From contig NZ_CP107935.1 in NCBI RefSeq assembly GCF_036038375.1, positions 3,968,001 through 4,032,000 on the forward strand: a DNA stretch of 64,000 nucleotides. The letters run 5' to 3'. Positions 49,881 through 58,023 of the stretch are shown in pieces (within the stretch, counting starts at the first letter, position 1; each line of letters opens with the position of its first letter). The notes beneath the pieces were generated by a model that worked only from the letters and a program-made list of their open reading frames with translations, searched no databases and had not been told where the DNA came from. The translations under genes and the position numbers were made by a program. This stretch comes from Streptomyces sp. NBC_00414. Its GTDB lineage: Bacteria > Actinomycetota > Actinomycetes > Streptomycetales > Streptomycetaceae.

Positions 49881-50519
49881 TCAGGGTTTCCCCGGAGCGA
49901 GCCCGTGCTGCAGGACGTTCAGGGCCCGCTCGACGAGGTCACCGAGGTCGTCCTCGTGCCGGTGCTCGGCCCAGTACAGGGTCACCTCCATCAGACCGCC
50001 GACGAGGGACATCGCGAAGACGCGCACCTCGAAGCTGTCGGGTGCCCGGCCGGTGCGTTCGCCGATGACCTGGCAGAGCAGATGCCCGGTGACGGACATG
50101 CTCTCCATCATCCGTGAACGCACGGAGGGCACCTCGACCATCAGCCGGGTCCGCAGCCGGGTCACCTCGGGTTCTTCCGAGGTGCCGAAGGCGATGGACT
50201 TCCGGAACACGTGCCTGAGGGATTCGAGCCACGGTTCGTCCGCCGGACGGGCCCGCAGGTCCTCCACCAGGAGCGGGTCGAACTCGTCCGTGAGGACGAT
50301 GTCCTCCTTGGTCGGGAAGTAGCGGAAGACCGTGGACGGCGACACCTCGGCCAGCTCGGCGATCTGCTCGATCGTCGTCGCGTCGTACCCCTGGTCCTCG
50401 ATCAGCCGGTACGTCGCGTCACGGATGGCCGTGCGCGTCTTGATCTTCTTGCGCTCACGAAGTCCCAGCTGGGCGTGGGGGGCGGGAGTCGGAGTACGTG
50501 CGGCCGTCATGGGGGTCAT
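49881..50519 (-). CDS. TetR-family repressor of the MFS pump
   Basis: A 212-residue regulator: helix-turn-helix TRTAIRDATYRLIEDQGYDATTIEQIAELAEVSPSTVFRYFPTKEDIVL, and a ligand-binding domain ending GGLMEVTLYWAEHRHEDDLGDLVERALNVLQHGL. The ATG at 50519 overlaps the stop of the MFS gene (ATGA), so it is coexpressed with the pump it presumably represses, an autoregulatory arrangement. Confidence 0.92.
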   Translation of the reverse strand: MTPMTAARTPTPAPHAQLGLRERKKIKTRTAIRDATYRLIEDQGYDATTIEQIAELAEVSPSTVFRYFPTKEDIVLTDEFDPLLVEDLRARPADEPWLESLRHVFRKSIAFGTSEEPEVTRLRTRLMVEVPSVRSRMMESMSVTGHLLCQVIGERTGRAPDSFEVRVFAMSLVGGLMEVTLYWAEHRHEDDLGDLVERALNVLQHGLAPGKP

Positions 50520-52252
50520 TGTCGGCCATCGGCCGGGGCCGGTGCCATGTCCGGGTCGGTCACGTCCGAGTCGGTCACGTCCGAGTCGGTCACGTCCGAG
50601 TCGGTCATGTCCGGACCGGCGACGTCCTGGAGGGCTGCTACGGCGCCGGTCGCGCCCAGAGCGGTGCCGGTCGCGTCCGGAACAGTCGTGTCCGGGCCGG
50701 TGACACCCGAGTCCCCCGCGTCCGGGTCCGCCGCGTCCGAGTGTTCCGTGTCCGCGTTCGGCAGGAACGCTCCCGCCAGCAGCGCCGCGACGAGCGAGGC
50801 GATCCCGCACACCAGCAGGACGAGGCCCATGCCGTGGACGTACGCCGTGTCCGCGGAGGTCAGCAGATCGGCGGCACCGGTGCGGTCGGCGACGAGATGG
50901 GCCGCGACCACGGACTCCCCCGCCGTGTCCGCCGCCCGCTCGGGCAGTCCGGTCACATCGAGGCGGTCCCGGAAGGTTCCGGCCAGCAGACTGCCGAGCA
51001 GTGCGATGCCGATCGCCCCGCCGACCTGGCGCAGCGTCATGAGGAGCCCGGACCCGCTGCCCGCCCGGTCCGCGGGCAGGGCGCCGAGGGCCCCGTCCAT
51101 CGCCGGGACGATCGCGAAGCCGAAGCCGAGGCCCGCGACCGACAGCCACAGCGCGGTGAATCCGTACCCGGACTCGACCGTCGTACGGCTCCCGAGGAAC
51201 GCGGCGAAGGCCAGCACCACCAGTCCGGCGCTCACCACGCCCCGTGCCCCGAACCGCTCCACGACCGGCTGGGCCGCCCTGGCGGCGACCATCAGGCCGC
51301 CCATCATCGGCAGCAGGCGGACACCCGTGCCGAAGGCGTCGTTGCCGAGGACGGCCTGCAGATAGGGCGGCAGCACGAACATCAGGCCGGACAGGACGAA
51401 CATCACGAGCGTCGCCGCGACCGAGTTGAGCAGGAAGCCGCGGTGCGTGAGCAGGGACATGTCGAGCATGGGGCGGGCCGAGCGGCGTTCGCGCCGGACC
51501 AGCGCGGTGAGCAGGAGTACGGCTCCGGCGATCAGGGCGAGCACGAGGGGGTCGCCCCAGCCACGGGTCGGCGCCTCGATGATCGCGTAGATGAGGGCGC
51601 CCAGTCCGGCCGCGGTGAACACGGTGGAGACCACGTCGACCTTGGGAGAGGCGGGGTCGCGGGTCTCCGGGAGGAGGAAGAGGCAGGCGGTGATGCCGAT
51701 CGCGGCCATCGGGATGTTGATCAGGAAGACCGAGCCCCACCAGAAGTGGTCGAGCAGCCAGCCCCCGATGATCGGGCCGAGCGGCATGCCGAGCGCGGCC
51801 GCGGCCGAGATGATGCCGACCGCCTTGGTGCGCTCGGTGGGCGGGAACAGCGAGGGCAGGACGGACATGGACAGCGGCATCACCAGCGCGGCGCCCACGC
51901 CCATCACCGCGCGGGCGACGACGACCCAGGTCACGTCGCCGGCGAGGGAGCCGACCAGCGAACCGGCGAGGAAGACGCCGAGTCCGGCCATCAGCATGCG
52001 GCGGCGCCCGAACCGGTCGCCGAGCAGTCCGGCGGGCAGCATCAGCGCCGCGAACACGACGATGTACGCGTCCGCCATCCACTGCTGCTCACCGGTGCTC
52101 GCGCCGAGCTGACCGGCCATCGTCGGGAGCGCCACGTTGAGGATCGTCATGTCGAAGCCGAGGACGAGCATGCTCGCGACCAGGGCGCCCAGGGCCCACC
52201 AGCGGCGTGGGTCCAGTGCGGCGGGGACGGATTGCTTGGTGACAGTAACCAT
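50516..52252 (-). CDS. MFS drug-efflux transporter (EmrB/QacA type, 14 helices)
   Basis: A 578-residue membrane antiporter. Motif A GLLGDRFGRRRMLMAG, motif B RAVMGVGAALVMP, motif C GPIIGGWLLDHFWWGSVFLINIP and motif D1 MTILNVALPTM are typical of DHA2. The cytoplasmic C terminus (~70 residues) is acidic with DVTDS repeats. The ATG at 52252 has no ribosome site and lies just downstream of the operator, so the mRNA is probably leaderless. Substrate unknown, likely a drug or metabolite. Confidence 0.93.
   Translation of the reverse strand: MVTVTKQSVPAALDPRRWWALGALVASMLVLGFDMTILNVALPTMAGQLGASTGEQQWMADAYIVVFAALMLPAGLLGDRFGRRRMLMAGLGVFLAGSLVGSLAGDVTWVVVARAVMGVGAALVMPLSMSVLPSLFPPTERTKAVGIISAAAALGMPLGPIIGGWLLDHFWWGSVFLINIPMAAIGITACLFLLPETRDPASPKVDVVSTVFTAAGLGALIYAIIEAPTRGWGDPLVLALIAGAVLLLTALVRRERRSARPMLDMSLLTHRGFLLNSVAATLVMFVLSGLMFVLPPYLQAVLGNDAFGTGVRLLPMMGGLMVAARAAQPVVERFGARGVVSAGLVVLAFAAFLGSRTTVESGYGFTALWLSVAGLGFGFAIVPAMDGALGALPADRAGSGSGLLMTLRQVGGAIGIALLGSLLAGTFRDRLDVTGLPERAADTAGESVVAAHLVADRTGAADLLTSADTAYVHGMGLVLLVCGIASLVAALLAGAFLPNADTEHSDAADPDAGDSGVTGPDTTVPDATGTALGATGAVAALQDVAGPDMTDSDVTDSDVTDSDVTDPDMAPAPADGRQ
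50555..50614. repeat. Four 15-base tandem repeats in the MFS gene
   Basis: GTCGGTCACGTCCGA repeated at 50555, 50570, 50585 and 50600 (last copy degenerate), encoding the DVTDS repeats of the pump's C-terminal tail. In frame, so variation in copy number would change tail length without breaking the protein. Confidence 0.9.
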
Positions 52253-52256
52253 GAAA

Positions 52257-52289
52257 TGAGAGTAACTCTCAAAAGGTAGCCGCTGTCAA
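52257..52289 (-). promoter_or_regulatory. MFS promoter with TetR operator TGAGAGT-A-ACTCTCA
   Basis: A perfect 7-1-7 palindrome at 52257-52271, five bases upstream of the pump's ATG. TTGACA at 52289-52284 is a good -35, placing the -10 inside the palindrome and the transcript start near the ATG. Binding of the TetR protein would block the promoter. Confidence 0.75.
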
Positions 52290-52346
52290 TGCGTGAAGGT
52301 GGGATGCAGGGTGCGGTCGGGCGTCGGCTGCGGGCGTGAGGGCCGA

Positions 52347-52410
52347 GGGCGCGCAGTTCCCCGCGCCCCTGGCGGGGCGGGGCGCGGGGCCCGGGGCCCG
52401 GGGCCCGGGC
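52347..52410. repeat. Dispersed GTTCCCCGCGCCCCT element followed by GGGGCCC tract
   Basis: GCGCAGTTCCCCGCGCCCCT (52348-52370 region) is a further copy of the dispersed element; it is followed by several tandem GGGGCCC units (52386-52410). Confidence 0.6.
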
Positions 52411-52417
52411 ATGCGAA

Positions 52418-52450
52418 AGGGGCCCCGCCGCGCGATGCGGTGGGGCCCCT
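52418..52450 (-). terminator. Terminator hairpin of the hemolysin III gene
   Basis: AGGGGCCCC-G-CCGC (52418-52431) pairs with GCGG-T-GGGGCCCCT (52437-52450), a strong 13-base-pair stem, 18 bases beyond the minus-strand stop. Confidence 0.7.
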
Positions 52451-52468
52451 GCCGGAGAACTGCCGTGG

Positions 52469-53182
52469 CTATCCGTACTGGTAGGCCACCATCGAGATGC
52501 CGATGTAGTGCGCGATGAACGCCGCGAGCGTGAGCGAGTGGAAGACCTCGTGGAAGCCGAACCAGCGCGGTGACGGGTTGGGTCGTTTGAGTGCGTAGAT
52601 CACGCCGCCGGCGCTGTAGAGAAGTCCGCCCACGATCACCAGGACCAGCACGGCGATGCCTCCGGCCCGCATGAAGTCGGGGAGGAAGAAGACGGCGGCC
52701 CAGCCCATCGCGATGTAGCAGGGGGTGTAGAGCCAGCGGGGCGCGCCGATCCAGAAGACACGGAAGGCGATGCCCGCGAGCGCCGCGCCCCAGATGCCCC
52801 ACAGCAGCCACTTCCCCTTGCTCTCCGGGAGCAACAGCATCGTCAGCGGTGTGTACGAGCCCGCGATGATGAGGAAGATGTTCGCGTGGTCGAGTCTGCG
52901 CAGCACGCCGTCCATGCGCGGGCTCCAGGTGCCGCGGTGGTAGATCGCGCTGACCCCGAACAGCAGGCAGGCCGTCAGGACGAAGATCGCGCAGGCCGCT
53001 CGGGCACGGGTCGAGCCGGCGAGTGCCGTCAGCACCAGGCCGGAGACGAGGACCGCCGGGAACATTCCGGCATGCAGCCAGCCGCGCAGTCTCGGTTTGA
53101 CGGGGTGCGGCAGGGAGAGCGCTTCGGCGACGCGGTCGACTACCGGCGTGTCCGCTGAGGCGTCGGGGCTGGGCGCAGTCAT
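52469..53182 (-). CDS. Hemolysin III / PAQR-family membrane protein
   Basis: A 237-residue protein with seven predicted helices. PAQR motifs: YHRGTWSPRMDGVLRRLDHANIFLIIAGSYTPLTMLLL (Ser, His, Asp of the metal site), the middle GIWGAALAGI, and HEVFHSLTLAAFIAHYIG with the two further His residues. The zinc-site geometry suggests a membrane hydrolase (ceramidase-like) role; the hemolysin name is historical. ATG at 53182. Divergent from pckG. Confidence 0.93.
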   Translation of the reverse strand: MTAPSPDASADTPVVDRVAEALSLPHPVKPRLRGWLHAGMFPAVLVSGLVLTALAGSTRARAACAIFVLTACLLFGVSAIYHRGTWSPRMDGVLRRLDHANIFLIIAGSYTPLTMLLLPESKGKWLLWGIWGAALAGIAFRVFWIGAPRWLYTPCYIAMGWAAVFFLPDFMRAGGIAVLVLVIVGGLLYSAGGVIYALKRPNPSPRWFGFHEVFHSLTLAAFIAHYIGISMVAYQYG

Positions 53183-53421
53183 GGATCCATCGTACCTACG
53201 GAACCGTAAGTTACGTATCAGCCGACCGCCGGAAGCACGCCGAGTGGCCAGCCTCTCACGAGGGTGCCGAGCCGAAGTGCCAGGTGGGCAGGAAGAGCAC
53301 TTCTCACGCGTGCGGCAACAAGTGGTGATGCTCACGCTGCTCAGGTGTGAGGCCCTCTGGACATATGCGCGCGCCCGTCGGATGATCAAATGAGTGCGGT
53401 CGGCACCGGATGAGCGCCAGG

Positions 53422-53450
53422 AAGATCGATATCCACCGAAAAGATCGATA
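53422..53450 (+). promoter_or_regulatory. Direct repeats AAGATCGATA upstream of pckG
   Basis: Two copies at 53422-53431 and 53441-53450, 19 bases apart, with more GATCG and ATCGAT words to 53480. They lie 100-130 bases upstream of the pckG start. The rest of the gap 53183-53548 shows no gene. Confidence 0.35.
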
Positions 53451-53548
53451 AAGGTCGGTCAGGATCGGTGATCATCGATTACGTGAAGCATCCGGGTCGC
53501 AGCCCCCACGGGGCACAAAAAACAAAAACCCCTCATCTAGGAGCGATC

Positions 53549-55384
53549 GTGGCGCGCGACATCGCGGCTCCCTCTTCCACCGTCCCCACCAACCATCAGG
53601 AACTGATCTCGTGGGTCAACGAGATCGCCGAACTGACGCAGCCGGACAGTGTGGTCTGGTGTGACGGCTCAGAGGCCGAATACGAGCGACTGAGCGAGGA
53701 GCTCGTCCGCAAGGGCACCTTCAAGAAGCTCGACCCGATCAAGCGCCCCAACTCCTACTACGCCGCCTCCGACCCGACCGATGTCGCCCGGGTCGAGGAC
53801 CGGACCTTCATCTGCTCCGAGGACGAGGCCGACGCGGGCCCGACCAACCACTGGAAGGACCCCGCCGAGATGCGGGAGGTCTTCCAGGGCAAGGAGGGCA
53901 ACGGGGGGATCTTCCGCGGCTCGATGCGCGGCCGGACGATGTACGTCGTGCCCTTCTGCATGGGCCCGCTCGGCTCCGACCTCTCCGCCATCGGCGTCGA
54001 GATCACCGACTCCGCGTACGTCGCCGTGTCCATGCGCACCATGACCCGGATGGGTCAGCCGGTCCTGGACGAACTCGGCTCCGACGGGTTCTTCGTGCGT
54101 GCTGTGCACACGCTCGGGGCGCCGTTGCAGGAGGGCGAGGCGGACGTGGCGTGGCCCTGCAACTCCACGAAGTACATCTCCCACTTCCCCGAGACCCGCG
54201 AGATCTGGTCGTACGGCTCCGGCTACGGCGGCAACGCGCTGCTCGGCAAGAAGTGCTACGCCCTGCGTATCGCCTCCGTCATGGCCCGTGACGAGGGCTG
54301 GCTCGCCGAGCACATGCTGATCCTCAAACTCACTCCCCCGCAGGGCGAGTCGAAGTACGTGGCCGCCGCCTTCCCGAGCGCCTGCGGCAAGACGAACCTC
54401 GCGATGCTGGAGCCGACGGTCCGCGGCTGGACCGTGGAGACCATCGGCGACGACATCGCGTGGATGCGTTTCGGCGAGGACGGCCGGCTGTACGCCATCA
54501 ACCCCGAGGCCGGTTTCTTCGGTGTCGCGCCCGGCACCGGTGAGCACACCAACGCCAACGCGATGAAGACACTGTGGGGCAACTCCGTCTTCACCAACGT
54601 CGCCCTCACCGACGACAACGACGTGTGGTGGGAGGGCATGACCGAGGAGACGCCCGCCCATCTGACGGACTGGAAGGGCAACGACTGGACCCCCGAGTCC
54701 GGCGTCCCGGCCGCCCACCCGAACGCCCGCTTCACCACGCCCGCCGCGCAGTGCCCGATCATCGCGCCCGAGTGGGAGGACCCCAAGGGCGTGCCGATCT
54801 CGGCGATCCTCTTCGGTGGCCGCCGCGCCACCGCCGTGCCGCTGGTCACCGAGTCGTTCGACTGGAACCACGGGGTCTTCCTCGGGGCGAACGTCGCCTC
54901 CGAGAAGACCGCCGCCGCCGAGGGCAAGGTCGGTGAGCTGCGCCGCGACCCCTTCGCCATGCTGCCGTTCTGCGGCTACAACATGGGCGACTACATGGGG
55001 CACTGGGTCAATGTCGCCAAGGGCAAGGACCAGGCGAAGCTCCCGAAGATCTACTACGTCAACTGGTTCCGCAAGAACGACGAGGGCAAGTTCGTCTGGC
55101 CCGGCTTCGGCGAGAACAGCCGGGTCCTGAAGTGGATCGTGGACCGGCTCGACGGGCGGGCCGAGGGCATCGAGACGCCGATCGGTGTGCTGCCGGCGAA
55201 GGGCGCGCTCGACACGGAGGGTCTCGACCTCTCCGAGGCCGACCTCGACTTCCTTCTCACCGTCGACAAGGAGGTCTGGCGTGAGGAGGCGGCGCTGGTG
55301 CCCGAGCACCTGAACACGTTCGGTGAGCACACGCCGGTCGAACTGTGGGACGAGTACCGGGCCTTGGTGAAGCGCCTCGGCTGA
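53549..55384 (+). CDS. pckG: Phosphoenolpyruvate carboxykinase (GTP)
   Basis: A 611-residue gluconeogenic enzyme converting oxaloacetate and GTP to PEP, CO2 and GDP. The GTG at 53549 has CTAGGAG 6 bases upstream; extension to 53468 is unlikely. P-loop FPSACGKTNLAM (~275), ETIGDDIAWMRFGEDGRLYAINPE, the GTP-specific mobile loops and FGGRRATAVPLV match GTP-PEPCK. Manganese ligands Lys, His and Asp are in order. Likely regulated by carbon source, although no known operator is recognised. Confidence 0.96.
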   Translation: MARDIAAPSSTVPTNHQELISWVNEIAELTQPDSVVWCDGSEAEYERLSEELVRKGTFKKLDPIKRPNSYYAASDPTDVARVEDRTFICSEDEADAGPTNHWKDPAEMREVFQGKEGNGGIFRGSMRGRTMYVVPFCMGPLGSDLSAIGVEITDSAYVAVSMRTMTRMGQPVLDELGSDGFFVRAVHTLGAPLQEGEADVAWPCNSTKYISHFPETREIWSYGSGYGGNALLGKKCYALRIASVMARDEGWLAEHMLILKLTPPQGESKYVAAAFPSACGKTNLAMLEPTVRGWTVETIGDDIAWMRFGEDGRLYAINPEAGFFGVAPGTGEHTNANAMKTLWGNSVFTNVALTDDNDVWWEGMTEETPAHLTDWKGNDWTPESGVPAAHPNARFTTPAAQCPIIAPEWEDPKGVPISAILFGGRRATAVPLVTESFDWNHGVFLGANVASEKTAAAEGKVGELRRDPFAMLPFCGYNMGDYMGHWVNVAKGKDQAKLPKIYYVNWFRKNDEGKFVWPGFGENSRVLKWIVDRLDGRAEGIETPIGVLPAKGALDTEGLDLSEADLDFLLTVDKEVWREEAALVPEHLNTFGEHTPVELWDEYRALVKRLG

Positions 55385-55455
55385 AGCCCGGCCCATCCTC
55401 TGAGGGCTGCCGCCCCCAGGCCCCCCCCTTCGGCCTGGACGGCCTCGTCCTCAAA

Positions 55456-55489
55456 CGCCGGACGGGCTGAAAAATCAGCCCGTCCGGCG
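55456..55489 (+). terminator. pckG terminator made of the CGCCGGACGGGCTGA palindrome
   Basis: A perfect 15-base-pair stem, CGCCGGACGGGCTGA (55456-55470) with its complement at 55475-55489, loop AAAA. Same core as the inner arms at 975-1066. Confidence 0.75.
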
Positions 55490-55521
55490 CGTGTGCCATA
55501 TGGCTGGGGCGCGACCGGCGT

Positions 55522-55560
55522 CTTTAGGGGCGCGGGGAACTGCGCACCCAGCCACGACGC
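55522..55560. repeat. Dispersed GGGGCGCGGGGAACTGCGC element
   Basis: TAGGGGCGCGGGGAACTGCGC with the following ACCCAGCC, another copy of the family clustered at 42176-42420. It lies just past the stop of the copper oxidase gene. Confidence 0.8.
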
Positions 55561-55569
55561 GCCCGCACC

Positions 55570-58023
55570 TCAGCGGCTGACATCCCCCCTTCCGCAGGCC
55601 GTGCCGTCCCCGTTGCGGTCCAGGCGCAGGGGATCGTCCTTGCCGTTGATCTTCAAGGGGCCGTAGTCATTGGACTTCAGCCAGGCGCAGCGGGACGCCG
55701 TCGTGTTCTTCACCTTGGCCGGGAACGCCGTCGGGACGCAGACGTTGGCGGAGCCGTAGTGGCGGTCGCACCCGGCAATGGTCGGGCTGACCTTCGCCGA
55801 GGCGCGCTTCTTGCGGGGCTTCTCGACCTTCCCCTCCAGCGAGTCCGCGAAGGAGTGGACGTGGCCCGAGGGTGCGGCCAGGGCGGTCGGCCCTTGGAGG
55901 TGGACCCACTTCGCCACCGACGGCACGCCGTTCGCGTCGACCGCGAAGAGCATGTACCAGCCGGGCGGGGCGAGGTTCGGGTTGCTCGTCACATTCAGGT
56001 CGACGTTGTTGCCGTCGACCGAGAGCGGCAGGTCCACGAAGCGCTGGTTCGGGTCGGACGAGTGCGTCACCGCGGCCGGGCGGATCAGCTCCGCCCTGGC
56101 GATGGGCCGGTCGACCGTGATGCGCTGCGTGTCCCCGTACGTCCACTCGTTGTCGATGAGTGAAGTGATCGCCGGGCGGGGGCCCTTGAGCAGGTAGGGC
56201 GGGGTGTAGACGGACACGTTGTGGTTCCAGGTGCCGTTGCCCGGGTTGTCGCCGGTGGCCATCACGCGGCCGTCGGGGAGCAGGAACGCGGACGAGTGGT
56301 AGCCGCGGGCCTCGGGGTCGGCGGCCACCGGGTCGAAGGTGTTCGTCGCGGGGTCGTAGAGCGACGACTCGTGGACCGGGTCGGCGCGGTTGTGCAGGGC
56401 GCCGCCCGTCTCCAGGACCTTCCCGTCGGGCAGCAGCACCGCGGAGACGTACATCTTGCCCTGGGCGCCGGTCTGCGGGACCTTGCCGTTGCCCAGGTCG
56501 ACAGTGCCCTGCGGGAGCGGCGGACCGGCGACGTACGCCGGGTCGGCCGACTTGAGGTCGATGACGTCGGTCAGCCGGTTCGCGTCGGGGTTCGAGTCGA
56601 TGTTGCCGCCGCCGATGGTGAGGACCTTCTGGTCCTGGGCCGGGGGCAGCAGCACGCTGGCCGACTGGTCGCGTTCGTCCTTGCGCTGCAGGCCGGGGAC
56701 CTGGGTGGTGGTGTTGGCGTCGTAGTCGTAGATCGCCGAGCCGGTGCCGGGGATGTTGTTGCCGAAGGTGTGGCTGCCCGTGTAGAAGAGGCGGCCGTCC
56801 TGCATCAGGACCATCGTCGGGTACAGGCCCCAGTACGACCAGGTCTGGTTGACCTGCCACAGCGGCAGCCACTTGTTCTCGGCGTCCGACCAGCGCTCGG
56901 CCGTCACGGACCCGGTCGAGTCCTCCTTCAGCCCGCCGAAGGAGATCACGTCACCGTTGCCGAGGATCGTCGCCGAAGGGTACCAGTGCCCGTCGTTCAT
57001 GTCATTGGTCTTGCTGTACGTCTCGGTGACCGGGTCGAAGGTGTACGAGTCCTTGTAGCCCTGGTAGCCGACCGTGCCGTCGGCGGACGGATAGCCCTTG
57101 TTGCCGCTCATGACCAGCACCCGGCCGTCGTCGAGCTGCACATGGCCCGCGCAGAACATGTCCTTCGGCGTGGGGATCTGCTTGTACGTGCCGGTCACCG
57201 GGTTGTAGACGGCGCTGGTGAACGTGCCCGCCTCGAACATCTCCTCGCTGTTGCCCGAGCCCGCGATCAGCAGCACCTTGCCGTTGTTGAGGACGACGGA
57301 GTGCATGGAGCGGACCGGGTTCCGCGTGGGCAGGACGTCCCAGCGGCCGTCGGCGCACTGCTCGGCCGTGCCCGTGCACACCGGATCGGGTATCGGGTCG
57401 GCGACCTGGTCCATCGTGTAGTCGTCGGTGGTCACGGAGCCGGTGCCGTAGACGGAGACACCCCAGCTGATGCGGTCGGTGCCCGCGGGGACCTCGGGGG
57501 TACGGACCGTCGCCTCGGACCAGCCCGCGCTGATCGGGAGCGTCTTGAGGTCCGTCCAGTACTGCCAGCCGGCGGTCGTGTCGTGCCGGAAGAGCGTGAG
57601 GGAGGTGTCCGGGGTCGTCGACCTGTACCAGAGCCCGAGGTCGTACTGCTTGCCGACGCTCACCACCGGCGCGCACTCGGCGGACTCGGTGATCAGCGCC
57701 TTGCGGTCGCCCTCGGTACGGCGGGTCAGCTCGACCTTCATGGCCTTGGAGCCGGTGTGGGCGCCGCCGACGGTGGAGAAGGTGAAGTCGTTGTCGCCCC
57801 AGCCGGACTTCTCCCAGCAGTACGGCATGCCGTCGCCGCCCGTGCCCGCGGTCTCGAAGCCCGGGTTCTTCACGAGGTTGGCGGCGGAGGCGGGCTGGGG
57901 GACGGAGAGGAGCAGCCCCGAGGTGAGGGCTCCCACGGCCAGCAGGGTGGTGCGGCGGGTCGGGCGCAGGGGATGTCTTGGACGGTCGGGTCGTCCGGGC
58001 TTCGGAGCGGGTCTGCGGAACAT
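55570..58023 (-). CDS. Secreted copper-radical oxidase (galactose/glyoxal oxidase family) with extra N- and C-terminal domains
   Basis: An 817-residue extracellular protein. A twin-arginine-like signal (TRRTTLLAVGAL) precedes a beta-sandwich module (~45-210), a seven-blade kelch propeller and DUF1929 (~215-740), and a C-terminal Cys-rich tail ending in an excalibur-like calcium loop (LDRNGDGTACG). Copper-site residues are all present: Cys291 (FCAGH) to crosslink Tyr348 (HWYPSA), Tyr575-His576 (GYHSSA) and His654 (VTHSS). Family enzymes oxidise a primary alcohol or aldehyde and release H2O2. Last gene of the GT operon, so its likely substrate is the glycan the operon makes. ATG overlaps the previous stop (TGATG). 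Confidence 0.92.
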   Translation of the reverse strand: MFRRPAPKPGRPDRPRHPLRPTRRTTLLAVGALTSGLLLSVPQPASAANLVKNPGFETAGTGGDGMPYCWEKSGWGDNDFTFSTVGGAHTGSKAMKVELTRRTEGDRKALITESAECAPVVSVGKQYDLGLWYRSTTPDTSLTLFRHDTTAGWQYWTDLKTLPISAGWSEATVRTPEVPAGTDRISWGVSVYGTGSVTTDDYTMDQVADPIPDPVCTGTAEQCADGRWDVLPTRNPVRSMHSVVLNNGKVLLIAGSGNSEEMFEAGTFTSAVYNPVTGTYKQIPTPKDMFCAGHVQLDDGRVLVMSGNKGYPSADGTVGYQGYKDSYTFDPVTETYSKTNDMNDGHWYPSATILGNGDVISFGGLKEDSTGSVTAERWSDAENKWLPLWQVNQTWSYWGLYPTMVLMQDGRLFYTGSHTFGNNIPGTGSAIYDYDANTTTQVPGLQRKDERDQSASVLLPPAQDQKVLTIGGGNIDSNPDANRLTDVIDLKSADPAYVAGPPLPQGTVDLGNGKVPQTGAQGKMYVSAVLLPDGKVLETGGALHNRADPVHESSLYDPATNTFDPVAADPEARGYHSSAFLLPDGRVMATGDNPGNGTWNHNVSVYTPPYLLKGPRPAITSLIDNEWTYGDTQRITVDRPIARAELIRPAAVTHSSDPNQRFVDLPLSVDGNNVDLNVTSNPNLAPPGWYMLFAVDANGVPSVAKWVHLQGPTALAAPSGHVHSFADSLEGKVEKPRKKRASAKVSPTIAGCDRHYGSANVCVPTAFPAKVKNTTASRCAWLKSNDYGPLKINGKDDPLRLDRNGDGTACGRGDVSR

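Noticed and set aside
53669..55396. 575-codon minus-strand frame opposite pckG
   Set aside because: The plus strand encodes a full GTP-PEPCK with all motifs; the reverse frame is a compositional mirror.
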